The notes beneath the pieces are model-generated. The model was not told the origin of the DNA. It did no database searches and was given only the letters and a program-made list of their open reading frames with translations. Of a stretch of DNA of 64,000 nt, positions 27,428 to 36,918 are shown piece after piece (the first letter of the stretch is position 1; every line of letters starts with the position of its first letter). The position numbers and the translations under genes are program-made. Source of the stretch: Gemmatimonadota bacterium (lineage in GTDB: Bacteria; Gemmatimonadota; Gemmatimonadetes; Gemmatimonadales; Gemmatimonadaceae); the NCBI GenBank assembly GCA_021299375.1, contig JAJTGR010000004.1, forward strand, positions 1 through 64,000, read 5' to 3'.

Positions 27428-28726
27428 GTGATGCTCGACCTTGTCCTCGCCTCCGATCTGCTGGTCGCCGCCCTGGTCGGGTTGGCGGTCGGCGTCGAGC
27501 GTGAATGGTCGGGCCACTGCGAGGGTCCCGACGGCCGATTCGCCGGTGCCCGCACCTTCGCGCTGCTGGGTGCCATCGGCGGGTTCGCCGGGTGGTTTTT
27601 CCGGCTCGACCAGCCCGTGCTCGCCACCGTACTGGTGGCGGGCGGGGTCCTGTTCCCGATCGTGGCGTTCTTCACCGCCATGCAGCGCCCCGGCACCACC
27701 GCGGACAGCACCACCGAGGTCGTCGCCATTCTCGTGGTCGCCCTCGGCGCCACCGCGGGCCTCGGCAACCGCACCATCGCCAGCGCGGCGGCGGCCGTGG
27801 TGCTCGTGCTGCTGGCCGAGAAGTCCAAGCTGCAGCGCGCCTTGCAGAGAGTGGATGCCACCGAGATGCGTGCCGCGCTGCAGTTTGCGGTGCTGGCGCT
27901 GGTCATCCTGCCGTTACTCCCCGATCGCGCCATCGGCCCCTACGAGGCCTTCCGGCCGCGGTCGTTGTGGATCGTGGTGCTGCTCTTCTCGGGGCTCAAC
28001 TTCGCAGGCTACATCGCCCGGCGCGCCATCGGCGAGACGCGCGGCCTCGGCGTGACCGGCCTGCTGGGCGGTGTGGTCTCCTCCACCGCCGTCACCCTCA
28101 CCTTCAGCCGCCGCAGCCGCGATGACGTCGCGCAGGCCGAACCGCTCGCCGAATCGCTCGCGCTGGGCGTGGTGGCGGCGTGCACGGTGCTCGTGCCGCG
28201 TGTGCTCATCGTGTCCACCGTGCTGCAGCCTGCCGTTGGCCTTGCCGCGCTCCCGGTGCTGGCGCCGGCGTTCGTAGCGGGGGCGTCCGTCATCGCCGGG
28301 GTGCTCTGGCGCGAGCGGCGTCGGCAGGCCGGCGTCGCCCGCTCCGATGGAGTTTCCGGCGCGCTCGGCCAGAGCCCGCTCGGACTGCGGGCCTCGCTCC
28401 AGATGGCGGTTGCCTTTCAGCTCGTGCTGTTCATCATTGCGTGGGTGCAGAGCAATGCCGGAAACACGGGCGTGCTGGTCTCGGCCACGCTGCTGGGCCT
28501 GACCGACGTGGATGCGCTGACGGTCTCGATGACGCGCTACGGTGCCGATGCGACGCGCGTCGCGGTGGCTGCCGCCGCCATGGGCATCGGCGTGCTCTCG
28601 AATACCTTGCTCAAGCTCGTGCTCGTGCTCACCATCGGGGCGCCGCGCTACCGCCGGCACGCGGCCTCCGGCCTGCTGATCCTCACGGCCGGCAGCGTCA
28701 TCGGCCTCTGGATCGGCTGGCCATGA
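27428..28726 (+). CDS. MgtC/SapB family membrane protein with DUF4010
   Basis: 432 aa, about 11-12 hydrophobic helices. The N-terminal third matches MgtC (LLVAALVGLAVGVEREW, with the GxERE-type motif, then GARTFALLGAIGGFAG). The C-terminal two thirds match DUF4010, including TRGLGVTGLLGGVVSSTAV and a GLTDVDALTVSM segment. MgtC proteins modulate membrane energetics or Mg2+ adaptation; the DUF4010 fusion has no assigned substrate. The start may be GTG 27428 or ATG 27431. TAGGAT (27416-27421) is close upstream. It overlaps mlaE by ATGA. Confidence 0.82.
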   Translation: MMLDLVLASDLLVAALVGLAVGVEREWSGHCEGPDGRFAGARTFALLGAIGGFAGWFFRLDQPVLATVLVAGGVLFPIVAFFTAMQRPGTTADSTTEVVAILVVALGATAGLGNRTIASAAAAVVLVLLAEKSKLQRALQRVDATEMRAALQFAVLALVILPLLPDRAIGPYEAFRPRSLWIVVLLFSGLNFAGYIARRAIGETRGLGVTGLLGGVVSSTAVTLTFSRRSRDDVAQAEPLAESLALGVVAACTVLVPRVLIVSTVLQPAVGLAALPVLAPAFVAGASVIAGVLWRERRRQAGVARSDGVSGALGQSPLGLRASLQMAVAFQLVLFIIAWVQSNAGNTGVLVSATLLGLTDVDALTVSMTRYGADATRVAVAAAAMGIGVLSNTLLKLVLVLTIGAPRYRRHAASGLLILTAGSVIGLWIGWP

Positions 28727-29541
28727 GCGAGCCGACCACGACCTCACCGCCGGGCATCGCCCAGGTCAGCGCTATCGGCCGCCGCGCACGGCGCGCCATC
28801 GAGCCGGTGGGTACGGGGGCACGCTTCGTGGCCGACGTCGCGCGCGCCATGCGCGCCACCGGGGAGTGGGTTCCCGAGTTCTCCACTCACGCGCGCATCC
28901 TTGGCGTGGAGTCGCTGCCCATCGGCATCTTCATCGCGCTCTTCACCGGCATCGTGCTCGCGCTGCTGGCGAGCTACAGCGTGGGCGATCTCGTGCCGCC
29001 GTATTTCGTGGGAACGCTGGTGCAGAAAACGGTGACCCTCGAACTTGCGCCCGTGCTCACGGGCCTCGCCTTGGCAGGACGCGTGGGCGCCAACATCGCC
29101 GCCGAGCTGGGCACGATGCGCGTCACCGAGCAGATCGACGCCCTGGAGACGCTCACTTTCGACCCGATGAGCCACCTGGTGGTGCCGCGGGTACTTGCGT
29201 CGGCGCTCATGTTCCCGGTGGTGGTGGGAGTGGCGATGCTGGTGGGGCTGCTCTCGGGGTGGCTCGCATCGCTGGCGCTGCTGGACATCTCCACGCCACA
29301 ATTTCTCAAGGGGGTGCGGATGTTCTTCCAGGCGTTCGACGTGCGCTACGGGCTCGTGAAGTCGGCCAGCTTCGGCGCGGCCGTCGCGCTCATCGGCTGC
29401 CGCGCCGGGCTCACCACCATGGGCGGTGCGCAGGGCGTGGGGCGGAGTGCCACACGGGCCGTGGTCATCTCGGCAGTGATGATCCTCGTGCTCGATGCCT
29501 TCTGGGCGCTGGTCTGGCTCACCAACCGCACCATCCGCTAG
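28723..29541 (+). CDS. mlaE: MlaE-family ABC transporter permease
   Basis: 272 aa. MlaE is the inner-membrane permease of the Mla phospholipid transporter. Typical features are the [27 protein letters not shown] stretch (about 110-140, the coupling helix that contacts the ATPase) and helices at both ends. The gene overlaps the MgtC-like gene by 4 nt and is followed after 37 bp by mlaD. The ATPase MlaF is not in this cluster and must be encoded elsewhere. Confidence 0.92.
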   Translation: MSEPTTTSPPGIAQVSAIGRRARRAIEPVGTGARFVADVARAMRATGEWVPEFSTHARILGVESLPIGIFIALFTGIVLALLASYSVGDLVPPYFVGTLVQKTVTLELAPVLTGLALAGRVGANIAAELGTMRVTEQIDALETLTFDPMSHLVVPRVLASALMFPVVVGVAMLVGLLSGWLASLALLDISTPQFLKGVRMFFQAFDVRYGLVKSASFGAAVALIGCRAGLTTMGGAQGVGRSATRAVVISAVMILVLDAFWALVWLTNRTIR

Positions 29542-29578
29542 CCTCCACAATGGCTGCACTCGCCATGGGACCCGCTCG

Positions 29579-30592
29579 ATGACCACCTCCAAACGCCGCA
29601 GTGACTTCGTCGTCGGGCTCACCGTGCTGGTGGTGACGGTGGTCCTCGTGGGCAGTGTGCTGTGGCTGAAGCAGGCCGATCTCGCCGGGCGCACACGGCG
29701 CCTCGTGGCGCGCACCCGCGATGTGGGCGGGGTGGCGCTCGGCAACCCCGTGGTCATCCGCGGTGTGCGCTCGGGGCGCGTGGAGTCGATCGCGCTGGGC
29801 GAGCCGGGGTGGGTGGTGCTGACGCTGGGGCTCGAGAAGGACGCGCTGCTGCCCCGCGATCCGGTGGTGCTGCTCACGGCCTCGAGCCTCTTTGGTGAAT
29901 GGCAGGTGACGATCACCGACCCCGAGGGCGTTCCCCCCGACCGGCAGATCCGGGCCGCGATCGCCGAGGCGCGCACCACAGGGGATACCGTGGCCGGTGC
30001 CATGCTCCCCGACATCGCCCAGCTCACCACGGTGGCCGGACGTCTGGCCAACGATGTCGCCACCGTGGCCGACCGCTTCCAGACCGCGTTCGACGATGCC
30101 GCCGCGAAAGAGCTGCGCGCGTCCATCCGCAACGTGGCCGATCTGTCGACCGAGCTGGCGCGCACGGTGAGAGTGCAGTCGAAGAACCTCGACAACATCA
30201 GCGCCGACGTGCGTACCGGCATCGCCACGATCAACAGCACCGCCGAGCGCCTCAATGGATTTGCCGGTCGCGTGGACTCGGCCACCAGCCGCGGTGAGCT
30301 GCAGACGATCGTGAGCAACTCGCAGACCGCCGCCCGCGAACTCGTTACCGCCGCCACCCACCTGCGGGAGATCACCGAGCGACTCGACCGCACCGAGACC
30401 AACCTCTCGCGCGCGGTCGCGCGCGCCGACTCGGTGTTCGCCAAGGCCAACGGCCGCGAGGGCTCGGTGGGGCTGCTGATCAACGATCCCGCGCTCTACC
30501 AGCAGAGCGACACGCTGGTGCGGGAGCTCCGGGCGCTGGTGGCGGATCTGCGGAAGAATCCGCGGCGGTATATCAGCCTTCGCCTTTTCTGA
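29579..30592 (+). CDS. mlaD: MlaD-family (MCE domain) substrate-binding protein
   Basis: 337 aa. One N-terminal membrane anchor ([20 protein letters not shown], residues 11-30) is followed by a single MCE domain (about 38-115, [18 protein letters not shown]). The rest is a long helical C-terminal region with repeated Leu/Val heptads that probably forms part of the hexameric channel or tunnel. MCE proteins carry lipid between the membranes. The start at 29579 was chosen because it puts the anchor at the N-terminus. Confidence 0.9.
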   Translation: MTTSKRRSDFVVGLTVLVVTVVLVGSVLWLKQADLAGRTRRLVARTRDVGGVALGNPVVIRGVRSGRVESIALGEPGWVVLTLGLEKDALLPRDPVVLLTASSLFGEWQVTITDPEGVPPDRQIRAAIAEARTTGDTVAGAMLPDIAQLTTVAGRLANDVATVADRFQTAFDDAAAKELRASIRNVADLSTELARTVRVQSKNLDNISADVRTGIATINSTAERLNGFAGRVDSATSRGELQTIVSNSQTAARELVTAATHLREITERLDRTETNLSRAVARADSVFAKANGREGSVGLLINDPALYQQSDTLVRELRALVADLRKNPRRYISLRLF

Positions 30593-30605
30593 CGGCAACG
30601 GCGAA

Positions 30606-30745
30606 CGGCGGCACCAATAACGGCGGCACCAACAACAGCGTCATGGAAACGACGTAATCGGTCATCGGAACCCCGCAGGCCCCCGCCCATCGATCACGTC
30701 GTTTTCATGACGCCGTTCTCGGTATCGCCGTTAGTGATTCCGCCG
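30606..30745. repeat. long imperfect inverted repeat between mlaD and usp
   Basis: Two 50-bp arms (30606-30655 and 30696-30745) match at 41 of 50 positions as reverse complements, with a 40-nt loop. The inner ends, ACGACGT and ACGTCGT, match perfectly. It starts 14 bp after the mlaD stop. Both arms contain 15-nt sub-units related to the adjacent tandem array, so arm and array share an origin. It could act as a bidirectional terminator. Confidence 0.8.
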
Positions 30746-30865
30746 TTAGTGACTCCGCCGGTAGCGATTCCGCCGTTGGCGATTCCGCCGGTAGCGATTC
30801 CGCCGGTAGCGATTCCGCCGTTGGCGATTGCGCCGTTGGCAATTCCGCCGGTAGCGTTGCCGCGG
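30716..30865. repeat. 15-bp tandem repeat, ten units, ending at the usp stop codon
   Basis: Ten consecutive 15-bp units, consensus GTAGCGATTCCGCCG with TTAGTGATTCCGCCG and TTGGCGATTCCGCCG variants. Unit 10 (30851-30865) ends on the base before the usp stop codon at 30866-30868. The array overlaps the second inverted-repeat arm. There are no spacers, so it is not a CRISPR. Reading frames through it give monotonous AIPPV or ESLPA peptides with no start signals, so I treat it as non-coding. Confidence 0.85.
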
Positions 30866-31798
30866 TCAGCTCGCCCCCACCTCTCCCGGCACCGCCAGCA
30901 CCCCCACCCGCGCCGTGCGCAGCACCCGCGTGGCCACCGAGCCCACCACCAGCCGCTCCACGAAACGGTGGCGCTGGGTGCCGACGGCTATGAGATCCGC
31001 GTTGGCCTGCTGCGCATACGACAGCAGCGTCGGCGCCGGGTCGCCGCGAACGGTGACGGTCTCGATGATGATCCCCTTGTCCGACTGGAGATCCGCCCGC
31101 AGCTGCTCGAAGAGCGGAGGCAGCGTCCTGCTGTAGTCGGCATCCCAGGCCTGCCAGTCGGTGGACGGGTGCTCGAAGCGCGGTCGCACGTGCACCAGCG
31201 TGAGCCGTCCACCGGGGCCCAGCAGCTGGAGGGCCAGGTGCGCGGCCTTCACGCTGGCGGCACTGAAGTCGAGCCCCACCACGGCGTGCATCGGCAGGGC
31301 CGGGAAACCGGAGCCGACCGCCAGCACCGGCACCCGCGATTCCCGCAGCGTGGCGAGCGTGGTCTCGGTGCCGAACAGGCGGTCGAGCGGATTGTGCCGG
31401 CCGATGCCCATGACCAGCAGTGACGCCTGACGGCGCTGGGCCTCGCGCGCCAGCGTACGCGGTGGGGATCCGAGCACGACCGTGATGGGCCACGACGGAT
31501 CACCGGCAGCGGCGATCTGCACCGCGCGCCGGAGGTCGTCGAGCATGGTGGCCCGGCGTGATTCGTCGAGATCCGCCGGGACGGGAAGCACATCCATGCC
31601 GGCCGATACGCCAGGCATCGGCTCACAGACGCCAATCACCTCGAGAGCGCCACCGAGGGCGGCCGACGCCAGCCGCGCGGCGTTGAAGAGGGCGTCGCAC
31701 GACCCCGCCGAGCCATCGCAGGCCATGAGCACGGGCCCGCCTGAAGGCACTGGTGATGGAATCGAGGTGGGCTCGGGTATGATGATGGTGGCGTTCAT
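30866..31798 (-). CDS. tandem universal stress protein (two Usp domains)
   Basis: 310 aa with two UspA folds (about 20-160 and 165-308). Each ends in the nucleotide-binding pattern: VMGIGRHNPLDRLFGTET in domain 1, VGTQRHRFVERLVVGSVAT in domain 2. The second matches the GxxG(9x)GS ATP-binding signature best. Such proteins respond to starvation or hypoxia. The gene is alone, convergent with mlaD, and its stop abuts the 15-bp repeat array. Confidence 0.9.
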   Translation of the reverse strand: MNATIIIPEPTSIPSPVPSGGPVLMACDGSAGSCDALFNAARLASAALGGALEVIGVCEPMPGVSAGMDVLPVPADLDESRRATMLDDLRRAVQIAAAGDPSWPITVVLGSPPRTLAREAQRRQASLLVMGIGRHNPLDRLFGTETTLATLRESRVPVLAVGSGFPALPMHAVVGLDFSAASVKAAHLALQLLGPGGRLTLVHVRPRFEHPSTDWQAWDADYSRTLPPLFEQLRADLQSDKGIIIETVTVRGDPAPTLLSYAQQANADLIAVGTQRHRFVERLVVGSVATRVLRTARVGVLAVPGEVGAS

Positions 31799-32017
31799 GG
31801 AACAGGCTCCGGGCGACGAGTGCCGGTCTCCGGCCGCGACGGTACGCCGGTTCCGAGATCAGGAACAGGGCTCGCGCACCTCGCGACACAGGAGAAAGGG
31901 TCGCATCGGAACTGCCTCCGCTCCATCGGGGACTCCTGCCCCTCCCGTCAGGGAATCCCGCACATCGAGGTGCGGTACCGGCCGACAAGGAGACGGCGGC
32001 CGTGCGTGACCGCCGGC
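31799..32017. other. intergenic region between cls and usp
   Basis: About 220 bp between two minus-strand genes. No ORF with recognisable content is present; it should contain the usp promoter. Confidence 0.4.
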
Positions 32018-33388
32018 CTACAAGGCCCAGCGCATGGCGCGGGCAACGATGTCCCCCACGCGATGCCCCACCGGGCGCTGCCGCCACCGGTCGCGCGTGA
32101 TCTCGGTACTCGCCGCCAGATCGGCCACGAAACTGGCTTCGAGCTCGGCCCCGAAGCGGTCATCGAACACCAGCAGGTTACACTCCGCGTTCAGCCAGAA
32201 CGACCGGAAATCGAGGTTCGAGGAGCCGATCACGCTGGCGAAGCCATCCACCACCAGTGTCTTGGCGTGCAGCATGGCCCGCTGGTACTCGTAGATGCGT
32301 ACGCCCTGCGCCAGCAGCGTGGCATAGGCCCCATGAGCCGCGTGTCGCGCGATCGGCACGTCGGTGCGTTCCCCGGGCAGCAGCAACCGCACGTCGATGC
32401 CGCGCTGCGCGGCCGCAGTGAGCAGCCCGAGCGCTCGGGACGGTGGCGCGAAGTACGGCGTGGTGACCCAGAGCCGCTCGCGGGCACCGCCCACCAGCGC
32501 GGCAAGCACGGTGAGCATCTCGCGCTGCCCACGCCCGGGACGCGGGTCCATCACCAGCACCGCCGGCACGTCATCGCCGGCGAGCTCCGCCTGCCGCCGC
32601 ACCCGCCGCCCGCGGCGACGATCCTCGCGGCGGGCACGCCGAGCCTGGAGTTGCCACTGCAGACGCTCCTGCAACGCCCGCGCGCGGGGCGGGCGCGCCA
32701 CGTCGGGTGCCGGGGCGACACGCTCGTTCCAGCTCACGTACGCCAGCCCCGGCAACGCGGCGCCACCGGCGCGATCCCACCCCTCGGCGAACACGGCCGC
32801 CAGTTCCCGCGCCACCGAGCCGGCGGTTTCCACGAACGAATCGCGCCACGCCTCCGCCTGCACCGTCGGATTCGACCCGTACTCATTGCCGATGTTCATG
32901 CCGCCGGTGAACGCGATCGCCCGGTCGATCACCAGCAGCTTGCGGTGGTCGCGCCGCACGGCGTCGAAGGGATGGTACCAGAACCGGTGGAAGTGCCGGA
33001 CCTGCACGCCGGCCGCCTCCAGCGTGACCCAGAAGCGGTCGGCGGTACGAAACGACCCGAGCGCATCGGCCAGCACCGACACCCGTACCCCACGCCGCGC
33101 CGCCTCCATGAGCGTTGTCTGCATCGTGTGCCCGAGCCGGTCGTCGCGCAGGATGTATGTCTCCAGCAGGACCTCGTCGCGCGCCCCGGCGATGGCCGCC
33201 CGCATGCGCGTGAAGGCCGCCTCCCCATCGGGCAACAGCAGAGGCGACGGACCGGCGTGCAGCGGTCCGCCATCCACCTGCTGCACAAGCGCCCGGAATG
33301 CGGGCTCACGTACGCCGCCCGCCAGCCGGCGGGCCACTCCCCACGCCCGCCACCCGCGCAACGCGCGGGGAGTGGGGACGTCAGCCAT
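32018..33388 (-). CDS. cls: cardiolipin synthase-like phospholipase D family protein
   Basis: 456 aa. Two HKD motifs typical of the PLD superfamily are present: HRKLLVIDRAIAFTGG (about 147) and HAKTLVVDGFASVIGSSN (about 371). It probably makes cardiolipin from phosphatidylglycerol. The long N-terminal membrane helices of ClsA are missing, as in ClsB/ClsC-like forms. A very basic insert (RRARREDRRRGRRVRRQ, about 250-265) separates the two halves. The start overlaps the WYL gene upstream by 8 nt, so it is the third gene of that operon. Confidence 0.88.
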   Translation of the reverse strand: MADVPTPRALRGWRAWGVARRLAGGVREPAFRALVQQVDGGPLHAGPSPLLLPDGEAAFTRMRAAIAGARDEVLLETYILRDDRLGHTMQTTLMEAARRGVRVSVLADALGSFRTADRFWVTLEAAGVQVRHFHRFWYHPFDAVRRDHRKLLVIDRAIAFTGGMNIGNEYGSNPTVQAEAWRDSFVETAGSVARELAAVFAEGWDRAGGAALPGLAYVSWNERVAPAPDVARPPRARALQERLQWQLQARRARREDRRRGRRVRRQAELAGDDVPAVLVMDPRPGRGQREMLTVLAALVGGARERLWVTTPYFAPPSRALGLLTAAAQRGIDVRLLLPGERTDVPIARHAAHGAYATLLAQGVRIYEYQRAMLHAKTLVVDGFASVIGSSNLDFRSFWLNAECNLLVFDDRFGAELEASFVADLAASTEITRDRWRQRPVGHRVGDIVARAMRWAL

Positions 33389-34364
33389 CGCCCAACGCGT
33401 CGAGCAACGCCAAGACGCGCGCGCGCACCGCCTCCGGCGAGACGATCACGGCGTCGGGACCGTACTGCAGCACGTGCCGCACCGCCCATCCTTCGTCAGC
33501 CAGCGGATACGCCACCTCGAGGCCCCCATCGGCGTCGCAGGCCACGCCCTCCCGTTCGGCGATCCAGCGGGCCACCCGCGGCGAATACCGAATGTGCAAC
33601 GTCGGCACCAGGTCCTCGTCCTGCTGGAAAACCCGGCCCTGCTGCAGCACCTGCTCCACCCGGAAATCCGCCGGCACGAGGAACGTGTCGTCGGTGAGGG
33701 TGGCCTCGGTGACCCGGTCAAGCCGGAACACGCGCAGCGCGCCGGCCCGCTCGCAGTGCCCCACGATGTACACGTTGGCGTGGGCCCGGACCAGGGCATA
33801 GGGACGCACACGCCGAGGGCTGGAGGTCGGTTCCTCGGGACGCTGGTAGTCGAGCGTCACCACCACCCCCCGCTCCAGCGCGCGGTGCAGGGTGGCGAGC
33901 GCGCTGAGGTCACGAGGCGGGGCCGGTTCGACGTGCACGGGTGTGCCGGTACCCGCTGCCCCCGGTCCGCGTCGCGGGTCGGCCACGGTGGTCACGATCG
34001 GCACGGTCACCCGCTGCAACCGGCGACGCGCCTCCTGCACCGCCGCCCGCTCGTCGACCGGCACCTCCTGTTCCAGCATCCCGAGTCCGAGCTCGAGCGC
34101 CACCAGTTCGGGGCGCGTGAGCCGCTGCGGGCGTTTGAAGTGCGCCGACCGCATGGTGGTACCAGCGGTGCCGATCTCCAGCTGGACGGCCTCGATGAAC
34201 CCGGCCGGCACGTCATCGCGCTCGAGCGACAGCAGATCGGCGCGCAGGGTTCGGGCGTCGGTCCCGATGCGCGCGGCCAGCGCCTCCATGGTGAGCTGCG
34301 GCTCGTCGGCCATCAGGGGAAAGGCGTGCAGCAATCGCTGCAGCCGAGCATCGGCGCGCGTCAT
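33381..34364 (-). CDS. WYL-domain transcription regulator (PafC-like)
   Basis: 327 aa from the ATG at 34364. It has an N-terminal helical DNA-binding region (LTMEALAARIGTDARTLRADL, about 25-45) and a WYL domain at about 160-230 (VVTLDYQRPEE, RPYALVRAHANVYIVGHCE). A C-terminal WCX-type extension follows. WYL domains sense nucleic acid or nucleotides. It is coupled by ATGA to another WYL gene upstream, the arrangement of PafB/PafC, which activate DNA-damage genes as a pair. Confidence 0.85.
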   Translation of the reverse strand: MTRADARLQRLLHAFPLMADEPQLTMEALAARIGTDARTLRADLLSLERDDVPAGFIEAVQLEIGTAGTTMRSAHFKRPQRLTRPELVALELGLGMLEQEVPVDERAAVQEARRRLQRVTVPIVTTVADPRRGPGAAGTGTPVHVEPAPPRDLSALATLHRALERGVVVTLDYQRPEEPTSSPRRVRPYALVRAHANVYIVGHCERAGALRVFRLDRVTEATLTDDTFLVPADFRVEQVLQQGRVFQQDEDLVPTLHIRYSPRVARWIAEREGVACDADGGLEVAYPLADEGWAVRHVLQYGPDAVIVSPEAVRARVLALLDALGDG

Positions 34365-35557
34365 GCGGTGGCCTCCGGGGTTGCCGCGGCCCGATGGGCG
34401 GCCCGCGTCTCCGCGAGCAGGCGCTGCCACGCGTCCACCACGGGCGGCGGGGCCACCGGGCGCGCCTCGCCGGCAAAGCTCAGCACCCAGCGCAGGAAGG
34501 GGTCCGCGCGCCGCACGCGGAAGCGCCGCGGCGTGGCCGGCGGGTGTCCAACAGCAGCGGCCGTCTCCGCCGCGTGGTCCGCGTTGGCACCGGTGTCGAC
34601 CGGTTCCCCGAGCGCGAGCCCCTGCGTGACCGTCCCGCTCGTGCCCGTGAACACGACGATCACCTCGAGCAGGTCGCCGTCACCCAGCTCCCACGCCTGG
34701 CGGGAGGTGGCATGCCGCGACAGGTCGAAGTCGGCGGGGATGTCGTAGTCCGGGTGCTGGCGCTTCGTGTTTGTCATTGCCGCCTCGCGGATGCGGCTGA
34801 CGCGAAACTGACGCAGCGCGTCGGCTTCGACATCGCGAGCCACGAGGTACCAGTGCCCGGTCAGGAACACGAGGCCGTACGGTGCGACAGTGCGCAGCCC
34901 CACCTGGTCGCGCCCCATGCTGTGATATGCGAAGCGGACCAGCTTGCGCAGGGCAAGGGCGTCGCCGAGCACGTCGAAGGCCCCACCATCGACCGTGGAC
35001 GTCCCGCCGGCAGACGTCCCACCGGGGGGCGTCGCGGCGGCCGGGAGGTCGCCCGAGAAGTCCGCGAGATCGAACTGCAGCTTGCGTAACGCGCTCGCCG
35101 CATCGGACGCCAGCACCGGATGCCCGAGCCCGCGCACACGCGCGGCCGCGCGGCGCAACGCCAGACATTCATCGGGGGTCAGCGACAGCACCGGCAGCTC
35201 CTGAAACCCGATGCCCGTCGGGCGGCGTGGTGCATCGCGGGGCACCTGGCGCAGCTCCGCCTGCAGCGGCCACGCCGTTTCGCACACCGACAGCAACGGC
35301 AGGTAGAAGTCGCCCGGCTTGAGGCGGTAGGCGACCACGCCCTCCGGATCGGGCGGCATCGTCTCGATGGCCACGCCCAACTCGCGCAGCTCGTCCTTGT
35401 CCCGCTCGAACATGCGGAGGATGCTCTCTTCCTTCACGCCGTCGAGGTCATACCCCGGCACATCACGGCGCAGGTCGGAAAACCTGGCGGGATAGCGGCG
35501 GCGCAGGAGGGCCGCGAGCAGGTCGAGCCAGCGATGCAGTTTGTCGGTAGCAGCCAT
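34361..35557 (-). CDS. WYL-domain transcription regulator (PafB-like)
   Basis: 398 aa. The first 60 residues form a helical DNA-binding segment (KLHRWLDLLAALLRRRYPAR). The WYL domain is near 205-275 (LRKLVRFAYHSMGRDQ, APYGLVFLTGHWYLVARD). A Gly/Thr-rich linker (about 170-190, GGTSAGGTSTVDGG) separates the parts, and the C-terminal extension is long. It is first in an operon with a second WYL protein and a cardiolipin synthase. Like PafB/PafC the two may act as a heterodimer. Target genes are unknown. Confidence 0.83.
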   Translation of the reverse strand: MAATDKLHRWLDLLAALLRRRYPARFSDLRRDVPGYDLDGVKEESILRMFERDKDELRELGVAIETMPPDPEGVVAYRLKPGDFYLPLLSVCETAWPLQAELRQVPRDAPRRPTGIGFQELPVLSLTPDECLALRRAAARVRGLGHPVLASDAASALRKLQFDLADFSGDLPAAATPPGGTSAGGTSTVDGGAFDVLGDALALRKLVRFAYHSMGRDQVGLRTVAPYGLVFLTGHWYLVARDVEADALRQFRVSRIREAAMTNTKRQHPDYDIPADFDLSRHATSRQAWELGDGDLLEVIVVFTGTSGTVTQGLALGEPVDTGANADHAAETAAAVGHPPATPRRFRVRRADPFLRWVLSFAGEARPVAPPPVVDAWQRLLAETRAAHRAAATPEATA

Positions 35558-35642
35558 GCGGAGAAGCTACGGGTCGGGCTGACAAACGCAGGAGGGGGAC
35601 GGCGGCCGGGCGAACCACCCGATGTCGGGTGGGCGTGGCGGG

Positions 35643-36890
35643 TTATCGCGCGAAGAACCCGATGAACAGCTGGCAGAACACGGCCGCCACCAGCGCCATG
35701 GCGAAGCCCCAGAGCAGCAGCTGGCGAAACAGCCGCTTCATGTCCACCCCCGCCGGCACGGCCGCAATGCACAGGCTGCCCAGCGTGGACAGCGGCGACA
35801 CGTCGACCATCGCCGCGCCCACATTGATGCTGAGCGCAATCTCCAGCGGGTTCCCCCCGCCGAGCTTCTCCACCAGCCCCGCCACGGCGGGGAGGAACGC
35901 CGGATACACCACTCCCGACGTCGAACTGTACGTCGACAGCAGCCCGGTCACGCCGGCGATCACGCCGTTCACCGTGGCCGGTGTGGCCAGCTTCGCGAGC
36001 AAGGTGGTGAAGAGGTCCATGCCGCCGGTCTTCTCGAGTACGCCCACCAGTACGCTCACGCCGCACACCATCACGATCACCGGCCACGGCACCTGCTTGA
36101 GCATCGCGCTGTCGTCGCCCAGCCCCGCCAGCACCAGCACGGCCGCGCCGACGAAGGCGGTGAGCCCGGGGTTGGCCTTGAACACCAGCACCCCGAGCAT
36201 CCAGCACACGCCCACGGCGAGTGTCCAGGCATGCCGGCGCGTGAACGTCGCCCCGTCGATGCCCAACTCGGCGCGCGGCGCCTTCCGCAGCGCCGGCCCG
36301 CCGAAGAGCGCCCACGCCGCCAGCGCCACCAGCGCGTGCGCGGCGAAGTTGGCGCTCCATACCGCGAACGCATGCCCGGGGAGCCCCGCCTTGTCCATGA
36401 GCGACAGGACCAGCGCGCCGATGGCGCTGATGGGCGACAGATTGCCGGCGTTGGCGCCGTTGCCCACCATGAGCGCCGTCAGGAACATCGGCATGCCGGC
36501 CCGATGCGCGAGCCCCATCGCGAGCGGCGCGAGCAGCGCCACCGTGGCAATCGACCCCGGCCCGCTGGTACTGATCGTGAAGGCCAGCAGGAAGAGCAGC
36601 AGCGGCAGCCGCGCCGTCTGTCCGCGCAGCCGCCGTACACCCGCCTGAGTGATGGCGGCCATGGTGCCGTTGGCCTGCGCCACCCCGAAGAGCAGCGTGA
36701 CCCCCACCAGCGTGAGGAACAGCGACGACGGGAAGGCGGCCATCACCTGCTCCACCTTCCACCCCGCCGCGAACACGCCCACCGCCCACGCCAGCGCCAC
36801 CGACAGCACACCCACGTTGAGGCGCGTGGTGAGGCTCGTGGCCACCACCACGAGCAACGCCAGCAGCGACAGCGCCGCGGGGCTCAGCAC
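35643..36890 (-). CDS. matC: MatC-like dicarboxylate (malonate) transporter
   Basis: 415 aa, about 12 hydrophobic helices. The N-terminal 150 residues match the MatC N-terminal family (LLFGVAQANGTMAAITQAGV, TSGPGSIATVALLAPLAMG). The C-terminal half repeats the pattern with STYSSTSGVVYPAFLP. It likely imports malonate or a related dicarboxylate. The next gene upstream on the same strand is a MatB-type ligase 28 bp away, which supports malonate as substrate. Confidence 0.8.
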   Translation of the reverse strand: MLSPAALSLLALLVVVATSLTTRLNVGVLSVALAWAVGVFAAGWKVEQVMAAFPSSLFLTLVGVTLLFGVAQANGTMAAITQAGVRRLRGQTARLPLLLFLLAFTISTSGPGSIATVALLAPLAMGLAHRAGMPMFLTALMVGNGANAGNLSPISAIGALVLSLMDKAGLPGHAFAVWSANFAAHALVALAAWALFGGPALRKAPRAELGIDGATFTRRHAWTLAVGVCWMLGVLVFKANPGLTAFVGAAVLVLAGLGDDSAMLKQVPWPVIVMVCGVSVLVGVLEKTGGMDLFTTLLAKLATPATVNGVIAGVTGLLSTYSSTSGVVYPAFLPAVAGLVEKLGGGNPLEIALSINVGAAMVDVSPLSTLGSLCIAAVPAGVDMKRLFRQLLLWGFAMALVAAVFCQLFIGFFAR

Positions 36891-36918
36891 GGCGCGGTTC
36901 CCGCGTCACGCTGAGGCG

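Noticed and set aside
30716-30865. CRISPR-like array
   Set aside because: The 15-bp units follow each other without spacers and no cas gene is present.
30705-31493. ORFs reading through the 15-bp repeat (ESLPA / AIPPV peptides)
   Set aside because: They overlap usp out of frame, and the repeat peptide has no start signal or known similarity.
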